Part shown: positions 33,613-41,368 of the stretch, piece by piece
Position numbering within the stretch: the stretch's first letter is position 1
How the letters are laid out: each line of letters starts with the position of its first letter
DNA from: Prevotellaceae bacterium UBA2744
GTDB lineage: Bacteria; Bacteroidota; Bacteroidia; Bacteroidales; Bacteroidaceae
Direction of reading: 5' to 3'
Assembly (NCBI GenBank): GCA_002353575.1
Contig: DEJQ01000003.1
Location: forward strand, 1 to 45,828
Length of the DNA: 45,828 nucleotides
Position numbers and translations under genes: made by a program
The notes under the pieces: model-generated
Told to the model about the DNA's origin: nothing
Databases searched by the model: none
What the model saw: only the letters and a program-made list of their open reading frames with translations

Positions 33613-33740
33613 GTCAGAAAAAATGAAAATCAGAACACGAATTGCACAAATCTCACAAACACCTTTTCCAGAATCATAGAATCAGACATCTTCTATAAAG
33701 TCGAAATGAAAAGTGTAAAGAAAATTGGAGAATGTATTGC

Positions 33741-33769
33741 TTGGGAATAGGAAATACTTCGTATATTTG
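33741..33769 (+). promoter_or_regulatory. Promoter of the patatin gene
   Basis: TTGG at 33741-33744, 17 bases, then TATATTTG at 33762-33769; the ATG follows at 33798. The first box is weaker than TTTG. Confidence 0.6.
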
Positions 33770-33797
33770 CAAACCAAAGGTTTTTAACGATAATCAC

Positions 33798-34658
33798 ATG
33801 AAAATAGGACTTGTACTTGAAGGTGGAGGTATGCGCACAATGTTCTCGATGGGCATAGTGGATATGATGCAGGAGGAAGGCATCAAGGTGGACGGCATAG
33901 TCGGAGTGTCGGCTGGTGCCTGTTTCGGATGTAATTATAAGTCGCACCAACCGGGGAGGGCTCTGAGGTATAATATCGCAATGAAGGACGAACCAAGGTA
34001 TATGGGGTGGCGTACGTTTTTGAAGACGGGAAATATCCTGGGACCGGAGTTTGCCTACCATACGGTGCCTATGGAAATCGACATCTTCGACAAGGAGACG
34101 TTCGAGAAGGATCCTACAGAGTTTCATGTAGTTTGCACGGATATAGTGACTGGCGAACCTGTGTATAAGCAGCTGAAAACTATCGACTATGACGCACTGG
34201 AATGGATTAGGGCATCGTCATCGATGCCGCTGGTTTCGACTCCGGTACCATTGGAGGGCAAGCTTCTGCTCGACGGAGGCATGACGGACAGCATCCCGCT
34301 GAAGTATGCCCAGGAGCAGGGATTCGAGAAGAATATTGTAATTCTGACGCAGCCAGAGGAATACGAGAAAAAACCTTCGAAACTGCCACTGCTCTTCAAA
34401 CTGTTTTTGGGGAAATACCCGAAGATAGCAGAGACGATGTCGCGCCGCTATCTGATGTACAACGCACAAAAAGAGTTCATCAAGGCTGAGGCGGCAAAGG
34501 GAAATGCCATGCTCATATACCCTGATGAACCATTGAATATCAGTCGCACGAGTCAGAACGAAGCTGACATACGACGTGTGTATGAGAGCGGACGCCGCAA
34601 GGGTACCGAATTACTTACTGAACTGAAGTCCTACGTAGAGTCCGTTCACGTTCTTTAG
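33798..34658 (+). CDS. Patatin-like phospholipase
   Basis: 286 residues from the ATG at 33798; the frame is open further upstream but that part crosses the promoter. The glycine-rich oxyanion loop LEGGGMRT is at 6-13, the nucleophile elbow GVSAG carries S38, and the catalytic Asp is D159 in LLDGGMTDS. It is a cytoplasmic lipid acyl hydrolase of the YjjU/RssA type. The last 48 bases (34611-34658) are also coding for the convergent DUF4923 gene, an unusually long 3' overlap. Confidence 0.92.
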   Translation: MKIGLVLEGGGMRTMFSMGIVDMMQEEGIKVDGIVGVSAGACFGCNYKSHQPGRALRYNIAMKDEPRYMGWRTFLKTGNILGPEFAYHTVPMEIDIFDKETFEKDPTEFHVVCTDIVTGEPVYKQLKTIDYDALEWIRASSSMPLVSTPVPLEGKLLLDGGMTDSIPLKYAQEQGFEKNIVILTQPEEYEKKPSKLPLLFKLFLGKYPKIAETMSRRYLMYNAQKEFIKAEAAKGNAMLIYPDEPLNISRTSQNEADIRRVYESGRRKGTELLTELKSYVESVHVL

Positions 34659-35267
34659 GAGCGTGTTGAGTGTGGATAGTGCAGAACTTGCCGATGCAGC
34701 AGTAGAAGAGACTGCATTGACGAGTGTGAGCAGTTTGTCTGCTTTCATTGCAAGCTGGAGTTTTCCGCCAGAGAGTTTGCAGTTCATCTTTATTGTTTTC
34801 TTGATTTTTGTAAAGGTAAGCAGGATATCTGAGCCTTCGACCTTGTAGGTGGCAGAAACTGACTTCTTACCTATTGTTATGGTTGCCTTACCGCAGTCGT
34901 CAAACGCAATCTTCATAGTTCCAGCTTTGATGCCAGCCTTAGTGAGGGCATTGTTGAGTTGTGACTGCGCTTTAGATGCAGCAGCTGTGGCTGCAGCCTG
35001 AGTGAGGATGTTGGACGATTCCGCAGCGATGCATGGACTGTCGTATGTCCATGTGCCCACGAGACTGGACGCGCTAACCTTACCTGTGCCGATAAGACTT
35101 GTGAGTACGTTGGCAATAGTAGAACCAGTCTGAGAGTTGCCGGTTGCCTTGCTTACTGCTTTTGTTGCAGCACCTTTGAGAAGATCACCCAGCTGGGCAT
35201 TGGATGCAGTCGGCATAATGAATGCCACTGCGGCAGCTAATGCTACCTTGAGAATTGATTTTTTCAT
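34611..35267 (-). CDS. Secreted DUF4923 protein
   Basis: 218 residues. A signal peptide (MKKSILKVALAAAVAFIMPTASNAQ) is followed by a Gly/Ala/Ser/Thr-rich segment with LGDLLKGAATKAVSKATG. Then SLVGTWTYDSPCIAAESSN and MKIAFDDCGKATITIGKK appear, the DUF4923 pattern, with strands SATYKVEGSDILLTFTKIKK. Ends NGLYVGLQFSK. Two Cys (C79, C122 approximate) may form a disulfide. Function is unknown; the domain recurs in secreted Bacteroidetes proteins. The gene's 3' end is read on the other strand by the patatin gene. Confidence 0.8.
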   Translation of the reverse strand: MKKSILKVALAAAVAFIMPTASNAQLGDLLKGAATKAVSKATGNSQTGSTIANVLTSLIGTGKVSASSLVGTWTYDSPCIAAESSNILTQAAATAAASKAQSQLNNALTKAGIKAGTMKIAFDDCGKATITIGKKSVSATYKVEGSDILLTFTKIKKTIKMNCKLSGGKLQLAMKADKLLTLVNAVSSTAASASSALSTLNTLLKNVNGLYVGLQFSK

Positions 35268-35337
35268 TGCAAAACAATAATTTAAGATAATTTGAAATAA
35301 TTTTTTATGATTATATTTTCGAAGTCCTAACTTTCAA

Positions 35338-37128
35338 CTACCTTCTGCCTGGTCCGCCGCCGGGGTTAAAGTTTCCGCCTCCCATACCGCCATTGCCACC
35401 TGAATAGGATGAGAGTGTGACGGTATTACCGCCGGAGGCTGAAGGATAGCCATAGCCAGTCCAGAAGGGTGTGCCGGAAGTGGTAACACCAGAGGAGAGG
35501 GTCGGCGTAGAGGATGTAGATACAACCATTGGACTTCCCATGTTGCCTGAAGGCACCGTGAAGGCAAGCGCAAGTGCAGAACCATTGTAGAGGGCATAGC
35601 TGACACCTCGGCTGAAGGACGATACCTGGTAGCAAGACTGCGAGAGGTTGGCTCCGTTTTCAAGTCCGCCGATGGCTACGAGGTTACCGTCTGTGACGTA
35701 GAGTTGACAACCGTCCTCTGTGTTTGCATCGAGGGCTACTTCTGGCGATGACTGTCCGATGGCAAGTAGTGTGCCACCCTGGATGTAGAAGTTGCCGTTG
35801 GCGTCAAGTCCGTCGTTGCCTGTGGAATACCCCATGAGGTAACCGCCTGAAATGGTGAAGTTGCCTGCAGAGTTCATCGCATCATCAGATGCGTTTACAT
35901 AAACATATCCACCTGAAACAGTGATGGTACCCTTGCTTTCGATACCCTCATGCTGAGAGGACGAAACTGCTATGTCGCCACCGGAGATGAGCAGGTTGCC
36001 GTCGGCTTTGATTCCCTTTGGAGAGGAGGTGTAGTCGGACGAGCGGCCTGAGCCATAGGTGTATTTACTGCCAGTGGTAGCAATGCGCATCGTACCATTA
36101 TAAATATATGCAGCGCCATCGGTGGAAAGTCCCTTGCCTCCTTGTCCTGTACTCTTCAGGCAAACCGTTCCCCCACTCTGCTCGTAGTCGATGTCGGCCT
36201 TGATGCCTGCACAGGCAGAAGTAGAGTTGTCGGCAGAGTCCCATGTGCCGCCGCCAGATGTGATGACTGTAGTACGACCGCCGCGAATTTTGACATATCC
36301 ATCGGATGAAAGGCCTTTGCCTGCTGTGGAAGAGACCTGTATGTTGAGTATGCCGCCCTCGACGACAATTGAGTCGTTTGCTTTTATACCATTATTTGCA
36401 TTGGCATAAAGCATCATACGGGTATAGGGACGGATGCGGATGTAGTCGCTGCTGTGGATGCAGTTCTTGTAATTGGCAGTAACGGTGAGGGTACCCTTAC
36501 CGCTGACAGCAAGTTTTCCGGCAGAGAAGACCGTAGCCTTGTGGTCGGATGCCGTACCGTCGGAGAGAGTGTTGGCAGTTCCGTCGGCAAGTTCGAGATA
36601 GAGTCGTTTATCGGACACCTTGTTGATTACGGCACCGTCAGTACTGCTGAGGGTGAGTCCGTTGAGAGTCACCCATGCTTTCTTTTCGGCTCCGTCAATT
36701 GTAAAGGAACCGTCGGATGCAGAACCGCTGAGAATGTAATGGGCTTTTTTCTGAGCTGTTATGGTCACGTGAGCCCCTGTCTGTTCGACTGTAAAATCAG
36801 CATCGCCAGCTTCAAGTCCAGTTATCTCAGCACTTCCCTCACTATATGCTATATAAATGGCGTTTGCCCATCCGGCAGCATAATCTTCATCGAGTTCGAT
36901 GTAGTCATTGTATGCCTCGAGTGTAGGATCGGCGGGGAGGGTTTCGGTTTCGGAGAGAGAACCAGTGTAGAACTGGATGTCGAGTGTAGAAGCCGAAGTT
37001 GCCGAGGATGATGAAGACGAAGACGAAGCACCCGTCTCCGGGTTTGTACGCAGGTTGTCATCATCATTGCTTGTGCAGGCTGAGAAGAGGCACAAGCAGA
37101 GTAATTCAAGATAAATTAGTCGTATCAT
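35338..37128 (-). CDS. Cthe_2159-type carbohydrate-binding lipoprotein
   Basis: 596 residues from the ATG at 37128; a GTG at 37134 is also in frame. The lipobox (LFSACTS) makes it a lipoprotein. A Ser-run linker (about 35-45) precedes a long right-handed parallel beta-solenoid with repeating turns: ISGGYLMGYSTGNDGLDANG, LLISGGDIAVSSSQHEGIES, TVSGGYVYVNASDDAMNSAG. These are marks of the Cthe_2159 family (DUF4353), whose founder binds polygalacturonic acid and cellulose. The C-terminus is a Gly/Asn-rich tail. The GH28 polygalacturonase lies directly upstream on the same strand, so pectin binding is the likeliest role. Inverted repeat at 37136-37211 sits in its leader. Confidence 0.85.
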   Translation of the reverse strand: MIRLIYLELLCLCLFSACTSNDDDNLRTNPETGASSSSSSSSATSASTLDIQFYTGSLSETETLPADPTLEAYNDYIELDEDYAAGWANAIYIAYSEGSAEITGLEAGDADFTVEQTGAHVTITAQKKAHYILSGSASDGSFTIDGAEKKAWVTLNGLTLSSTDGAVINKVSDKRLYLELADGTANTLSDGTASDHKATVFSAGKLAVSGKGTLTVTANYKNCIHSSDYIRIRPYTRMMLYANANNGIKANDSIVVEGGILNIQVSSTAGKGLSSDGYVKIRGGRTTVITSGGGTWDSADNSTSACAGIKADIDYEQSGGTVCLKSTGQGGKGLSTDGAAYIYNGTMRIATTGSKYTYGSGRSSDYTSSPKGIKADGNLLISGGDIAVSSSQHEGIESKGTITVSGGYVYVNASDDAMNSAGNFTISGGYLMGYSTGNDGLDANGNFYIQGGTLLAIGQSSPEVALDANTEDGCQLYVTDGNLVAIGGLENGANLSQSCYQVSSFSRGVSYALYNGSALALAFTVPSGNMGSPMVVSTSSTPTLSSGVTTSGTPFWTGYGYPSASGGNTVTLSSYSGGNGGMGGGNFNPGGGPGRR

Positions 37129-37135
37129 ATTCACA

Positions 37136-37211
37136 TTTAATTGAGTTTATCGAACTACAAAAACAAAACGCACCAGTTTTGTCTTTTAGTATTCCAATAA
37201 ACTCAATTAAA
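37136..37211. repeat. 15-bp perfect inverted repeat in a leader
   Basis: TTTAATTGAGTTTAT (37136-37150) and its exact complement (37197-37211) are separated by 46 bases. They lie between the GH28 stop and the start of the Cthe_2159-type gene. It could be a long-range hairpin or a pair of operator half-sites. Confidence 0.7.
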
Positions 37212-37228
37212 GTTTTATTTCAGTTTGT

Positions 37229-38557
37229 TTACAATTCAATATTCTCTACGTTTTCCACTTCACAGAACTTTTTGGTGTATTTGCCGACCTTGAGGTTCTT
37301 GATGGTTACGTCGCGGGCAGGAAGGCGAGAATCTCCCATGAGGGTGATGACTTTCTCGCAGGAGTCAACCTGAACGTCCTCGATGTGGAGTCCCTGTATC
37401 TTAGTGAGACGAGTCTCGTAGTCGGGGAAGTCTTTCCACTGATACACCACGTCGGTGGCAAGTGCGACGACCTCCTTGCAGTATTTTACTTTAGCTCCGC
37501 GCAACCAGATATTCTCGACAAATCCCCCACGGCGATGGTTGGTCTTCACATAGTAGAGACGCAGCACATTACCCGGTGTGGTACAGTTGGTCATATATAC
37601 ATTGCGAATGCCGCCGGAGAGTTCGGAACCGATGCCAAGAAGGGTGTGTCCCTTCTTGATGGTGCAGTTGCGGATTACGATATTCTCAGTCGGACAGTCG
37701 ATTCGCCATGCATCCTGATTGCGGCCCGCCTTGATAACTACGGCATCGTCGCCCTGGTCGAAGGTGCAGTTCTCGACGAGGAAGTTCTTCGTCATGTCGA
37801 TGTCGATTCCGTCGTTGTTGTGTCCGTGGGCATATACATCAAGTCCGCGGGCGATACCACCGTTGCACATATATATATGTATGGTCCAGAAGGGACTCTC
37901 GCGGATGGAGAAGTTCTCGAGCAGGACGTTCTTGCAACGGTTGAACTGTATGAGGTGAGGACGCATACGCGAGAGTGTGTCGGCTACCTGACGCTCCTGC
38001 ATAGGTGTAAGTTCAGAACACCAGGTGTAGAGACGGCGAGTGGCCTCGATATGCGACTTGGGGCGAGTGAACCAGGTCTTCCAGTATGCCATACGTGGAG
38101 CCAGGCGCCCCTTTCCGCTGATGGCTACGTTTTCACATTCGTAGGCAAAGACCAGCGGAGAGTAGTTGTAGCACTCCACGCCCTCCCATGTGGTGTGGAC
38201 AGCAGGAAGGTAGTCTTTGGGATTGTCGGTAAACTCAACCACAGCACCCTCGTCGAGACGCAGGTTGCAGTTTGACTTGAAATGGATAGCTCCGGTAATC
38301 CACTTGCCCTTGGGCACCACTACATAACCGCCGCCTGCCTTGCTGCAGGCAGCCATAGCACGTTGGAATGCCTTTGTACAAAGAGACTTTCCATCGGACT
38401 TGGCACCATATTTAGTTATGGGGAATTCCTTGTCTGGGAAGATGAACTCCTTGATGGGATTCATGGGGAAAGGAGCATCGGTAATAACCGTCTCGCGATA
38501 CTGGGCTGATGCCAGCAGGGAGATGAATGATACAAGGATGACAAAAAGAGTGCGCAT
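37229..38557 (-). CDS. GH28 polygalacturonase, secreted
   Basis: 442 residues. The signal peptide ends LASAQ. ITKYGAKSDGK opens the fold. The GH28 catalytic set is complete: NNDGID with D249, DQGDDA with D270 and D271, and KGHTLLGIGSE with H304, in a right-handed beta-helix. It hydrolyses alpha-1,4 galacturonic bonds in pectin, outside the cell or in the periplasm. The next gene on the strand encodes a Cthe_2159-type pectin-binding candidate and shares its direction. No transport genes for oligogalacturonate are in the window. Confidence 0.92.
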   Translation of the reverse strand: MRTLFVILVSFISLLASAQYRETVITDAPFPMNPIKEFIFPDKEFPITKYGAKSDGKSLCTKAFQRAMAACSKAGGGYVVVPKGKWITGAIHFKSNCNLRLDEGAVVEFTDNPKDYLPAVHTTWEGVECYNYSPLVFAYECENVAISGKGRLAPRMAYWKTWFTRPKSHIEATRRLYTWCSELTPMQERQVADTLSRMRPHLIQFNRCKNVLLENFSIRESPFWTIHIYMCNGGIARGLDVYAHGHNNDGIDIDMTKNFLVENCTFDQGDDAVVIKAGRNQDAWRIDCPTENIVIRNCTIKKGHTLLGIGSELSGGIRNVYMTNCTTPGNVLRLYYVKTNHRRGGFVENIWLRGAKVKYCKEVVALATDVVYQWKDFPDYETRLTKIQGLHIEDVQVDSCEKVITLMGDSRLPARDVTIKNLKVGKYTKKFCEVENVENIEL

Positions 38558-38573
38558 ATTTAGGAGTTAAGAG

Positions 38574-39476
38574 TTAGGACTTAATCGATTTTTCGCCGAA
38601 GTATTCGGTGTCGGCAAGTTTAAGTAGATACTGCCCGTACTGGTTCTTTATCATCGGCTGGGCGAGTTCACGTAGTTTCTCTGCGGTAATCCATCCCTTC
38701 AGGTAGGCTATGCCTTCGAGACAGGCTATCTTGAGTCCGGTTCGCTTTTCGAGGACCTCGATGAATGTGCTGGCTTCAGAAAGAGAATCGTGTGTTCCTG
38801 TATCGAGCCATGCAAAACCGCGTCCGAGAAGTTGCACCTTGAGGTTGTGCTCGTTGAGGAACTCCTGGTTTACCGTGGTAATCTCCAGTTCGCCTCGGGC
38901 GCTGGGCTTGATGTGCTTGGCTATTTCAACCACTTTGTTGGGATAGAAGTAAAGTCCCACGACGGCATAGTTGGATTTGGGTTTCTGAGGTTTTTCTTCG
39001 ATGGAGAGGCAGTTGCCCTGGCGGTCGAATTCTGCCACGCCATAGCGTTCGGGGTCCTGTACCCAATAACCGAATACGCTGGCCTTGCCCTCTGCGGCAT
39101 CCTTCACGCACTGGTGGAGCATACCCGAGAAACCGCGTCCATGGAAGATGTTGTCGCCCAAGACGAGACACACATCATCATCTCCGATGAACTTCTCACC
39201 GATGATGAATGCCTGTGCCAGACCGTCGGGCGAGGGCTGTTCGGCATATTCAAAATGTACGCCGTAGTCGCTGCCATCGCCCAGAAGACGCTTGAACCCG
39301 GGCAGATCGTATGGGGTGGATATGATGAGTATCTCCTTGATTCCCGCCAGCATGAGTACGCTGATGGGGTAATAGACCATCGGTTTGTCGAAGATGGGCA
39401 GCAGCTGTTTGCTGACTCCTTTTGTTATGGGATAGAGACGGGTACCGGATCCGCCTGCAAGAACGATTCCTTTCAT
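38574..39476 (-). CDS. rfbA: Glucose-1-phosphate thymidylyltransferase
   Basis: 300 residues from the ATG at 39476 (an open extension to 39830 runs antisense through the next gene and is not real). GGSGTRLYPITKGVSKQLLP, then FEYAEQPSPDGLAQAF, GDNIFHG and TGTHDSL are RfbA/RmlA signatures. It makes dTDP-glucose, the first step to dTDP-rhamnose for O-antigen or capsule. The other rml genes are not adjacent. It lies between a GH28 gene and a TlpA-like gene, possibly in one long minus-strand transcript. Confidence 0.96.
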   Translation of the reverse strand: MKGIVLAGGSGTRLYPITKGVSKQLLPIFDKPMVYYPISVLMLAGIKEILIISTPYDLPGFKRLLGDGSDYGVHFEYAEQPSPDGLAQAFIIGEKFIGDDDVCLVLGDNIFHGRGFSGMLHQCVKDAAEGKASVFGYWVQDPERYGVAEFDRQGNCLSIEEKPQKPKSNYAVVGLYFYPNKVVEIAKHIKPSARGELEITTVNQEFLNEHNLKVQLLGRGFAWLDTGTHDSLSEASTFIEVLEKRTGLKIACLEGIAYLKGWITAEKLRELAQPMIKNQYGQYLLKLADTEYFGEKSIKS

Positions 39477-39535
39477 GGATGTTTTAATAATGTATGGAGT
39501 TGAGAAGTTAAGACAATACGGCTCCGTAAGAGGAG

Positions 39536-40096
39536 TTATTTGCTTTTCTTTGCCTTTACTTTCTTGAATGGAGACTTCTTGGCAGCCGGGGTTACCTTTG
39601 AAGCCTTGACGCTTTTCTTTGCCGTAGCCATTGCGCCGCTGACTGCCTTCTCGACTTCTTCGCCACGAAGTCCGCGAGCCACGATACGTCCGTCGGGAGC
39701 AAAGAGGATAATCTCGGGGATGCCCTGAATGCCATAGGCATCGGAGCCGGCTTTCTGCGCATTCAGCATCTGAGGATAGTTGATGCCCAGTTCGGTGATG
39801 GCCGAGCGAGTGTCGTCGGGTTCGTCCCATGTGGCAACACCCAGCACTGTGAAGTGTTCGCCCTTGTACTTGTTATAGACCTTGATTAGGTTTGGAATTT
39901 CGCGGCGGCATGGAGGACACCAGCTTGCCCAGAAATCTACGAGAACGTACTTTCCCTTGCCAACGTAGTCGGACAGTTTGGTTGTCTTACCATCGTAGGT
40001 TGCAGAGAAATCGCGAAACATATCGCCTGCCTGCTGTGCATATCCGGCAGAGAATGAGAATGCCATAAGGAGGCATGCCATGAGATACTTTTTCAT
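39536..40096 (-). CDS. Secreted TlpA-like thioredoxin with Lys-rich tail
   Basis: 186 residues from the ATG at 40096. A signal peptide (MKKYLMACLLMAFSFSAGYAQ) is followed by a complete TlpA/AhpC-TSA fold: VLVDFWASWCPPCRREIP with the active CxxC, and GIQGIPEIILFAPDG with the cis-Pro. It reduces disulfides in the periplasm. The last 27 residues are unusual: KKSVKASKVTPAAKKSPFKK, strongly basic, like a histone-type tail. A -7 box at 40157-40150 precedes it. rfbA lies 59 bases downstream. Confidence 0.9.
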   Translation of the reverse strand: MKKYLMACLLMAFSFSAGYAQQAGDMFRDFSATYDGKTTKLSDYVGKGKYVLVDFWASWCPPCRREIPNLIKVYNKYKGEHFTVLGVATWDEPDDTRSAITELGINYPQMLNAQKAGSDAYGIQGIPEIILFAPDGRIVARGLRGEEVEKAVSGAMATAKKSVKASKVTPAAKKSPFKKVKAKKSK

Positions 40097-40149
40097 AATA
40101 ATTGTCATAAATAATGTATTAAACAATGTGATTTTCGATTTGTCGGATG

Positions 40150-40157
40150 CGAAGGTA
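40150..40157 (-). promoter_or_regulatory. -7 box of the TlpA-like gene
   Basis: TACCTTCG on the minus strand, 53 bases before the ATG at 40096. Confidence 0.5.
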
Positions 40158-40284
40158 GGTGTTTTTGTTTTAATACATTATATAATTTGTGATTTTTTTT
40201 GAAAGAAATACATGTGTTACCGAGCACTTCTCTTGATTTATATCATAAAAACAGAGAAAAACAAAATGTTTTCGCACACAATTC

Positions 40285-40314
40285 TTGCAGGCAGTCAGAA
40301 AAGCCCTACCTTTG
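40285..40314 (+). promoter_or_regulatory. Promoter of the candidate small RNA
   Basis: TTG at 40285-40287, 19 bases, then TACCTTTG at 40307-40314. Spacing and -7 sequence are ideal. The predicted start is near 40321. Confidence 0.7.
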
Positions 40315-40320
40315 CATCGT

Positions 40321-40382
40321 GTTTTTCATAGTATTAGATTTAAGGTTATTAAGGTAGGGGATACGTCGGTATCCCTTTTTTT
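40321..40382 (+). ncRNA. Candidate stand-alone small RNA, about 62 nt
   Basis: A good promoter (40285-40314) is followed 44 bases later by a textbook terminator: GGGATAC (40358-40364), loop GTCG, GTATCCC (40369-40375), then seven T (40376-40382). No ORF of useful length lies between. The transcript would be about 62 nucleotides, with a 37-nt unstructured, U/A-rich 5' part free to pair with targets. No named RNA family is claimed. The opposite strand has the context CTAATACTATG and a seven-codon ORF (MKNTMQR), so a short decayed leader on that strand is the alternative. Confidence 0.55.
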
Positions 40383-40400
40383 GTGTCCAGTCAGGTTTGA

Positions 40401-40471
40401 GGAGTTAAGTAGTTAAGACGATTCAGATTCCTCTTAGGAGTTAAGAAGTTGAAGTAGTTAAGACGATTCAG
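40401..40471. repeat. Direct repeat of a GTTAAG-type element
   Basis: GGAGTTAAG...AGTTAAGACGATTCAG occurs at 40401-40426 and again at 40437-40471, the second copy with a 9-base insertion. Related short forms lie at 38562-38580 and 39495-39513, also just outside gene ends. Confidence 0.75.
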
Positions 40472-40495
40472 GTTACTATGATGGAGAGATGGGAG

Positions 40496-41227
40496 TTAAT
40501 CTATGCCGACATGGAGACCGAAGGTGAAGTAGAAGCGTTCGGTGGCAGGATTGGCGATGAGATTAACATAGATGGGAAGGTGGAACGACTTGGTGATTGG
40601 AATTTCCTTGGTAACCTTCATGGCTAATTGGTTTATGCAGAATCCGTGACAGCCATCATACCATCCGTGTGGATTGTAGGGGACGATGCCGAGTGTGCCC
40701 TCCCAGTCGAAACCTGCCAGGCGGAACGGGGCTTTGGCTTCGAAGTAGGAAGCATAGGCATGTTTCAGGTTTCCGTGTTCATCTTCGTAACATTCGAGGG
40801 TTCCGCTGATGTTGGTGTACCACTTCAGTTCAAGGAATCCGAAGTCGTAGCCTACGTTAGCTTCGAGCACGTGGTTGCTGCCGCGTTTGAAGTAGAAATA
40901 TTTTGGTTTGAAGTCGCCCCAGGTGACAAATTCGTCGCTGAGTTCTATGCTGAATCCCTTATATCGCCAGCCCAGGTTCACGTCGAGTTCGTTGATGGTC
41001 CAGTCCTCGCCGTTATTCTCTACGAGACCGTAACTGCCCCACAGACCGAAGTACAAGCCGCGCCAGCGGACTTCAAATTCCGGCTGGATGGCTGCATTGC
41101 CGTCCTGTTCTCCACGCCACATGAAATGGCTGACGAGGTCGGCACCGATGGATGCCTGCACTCTTTTCTGGGCAAACGAGGAGCAGGGAAGGAGGGAGAG
41201 GAGTAGAAGGAGGATATGATGACGCAT
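40496..41227 (-). CDS. Outer-membrane barrel-like protein, unknown
   Basis: 243 residues. A signal peptide (ILLLLLSLLPCSSFAQ) precedes ASIGADLVSHFMWRGEQDG, a phrase similar to the start of the Gcw_chp/TIGR02001 barrel family. Many short amphipathic strands with aromatic ends follow (GLYFGLWGSYGLV, LDVNLGWRYKGFSIEL, FLELKWYTNISG, FYFTFGLHVGID). Likely a small outer-membrane barrel with no known ligand. A -7 box (41314-41307) precedes it, back to back with that of the antiporter gene. Confidence 0.65.
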   Translation of the reverse strand: MRHHILLLLLSLLPCSSFAQKRVQASIGADLVSHFMWRGEQDGNAAIQPEFEVRWRGLYFGLWGSYGLVENNGEDWTINELDVNLGWRYKGFSIELSDEFVTWGDFKPKYFYFKRGSNHVLEANVGYDFGFLELKWYTNISGTLECYEDEHGNLKHAYASYFEAKAPFRLAGFDWEGTLGIVPYNPHGWYDGCHGFCINQLAMKVTKEIPITKSFHLPIYVNLIANPATERFYFTFGLHVGID

Positions 41228-41306
41228 AGTGTATTTGAGTTATGTAGTTAAATGATATTGTTGAGTTACATTGGCATTACAATCTGCTTTTTATCGAAAA
41301 ACCTCG

Positions 41307-41336
41307 CAAAGGTAAGTAAAATTCTTCGTACCTTCG
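41307..41336. promoter_or_regulatory. Back-to-back -7 boxes of divergent genes
   Basis: TACCTTTG on the minus strand (41314-41307) and TACCTTCG on the plus strand (41329-41336) lie only 14 bases apart. Each polymerase would cover the other's start, so the two genes may be mutually exclusive in expression. Confidence 0.55.
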
Positions 41337-41368
41337 CAGCGATTACGTAATTGTTTACGAACTTAGAT

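Noticed and set aside
39477..39830. N-terminal extension of rfbA
   Set aside because: It is antisense to the TlpA-like gene and rich in Arg/Ser. The RfbA family starts at the MKGIVLAGG found at 39476.
40315..40329. Minus-strand small gene (MKNTMQR) at the small RNA locus
   Set aside because: Only seven codons and no -7 box on that strand at a suitable distance. The plus-strand promoter and terminator explain the site better, but the alternative is noted.
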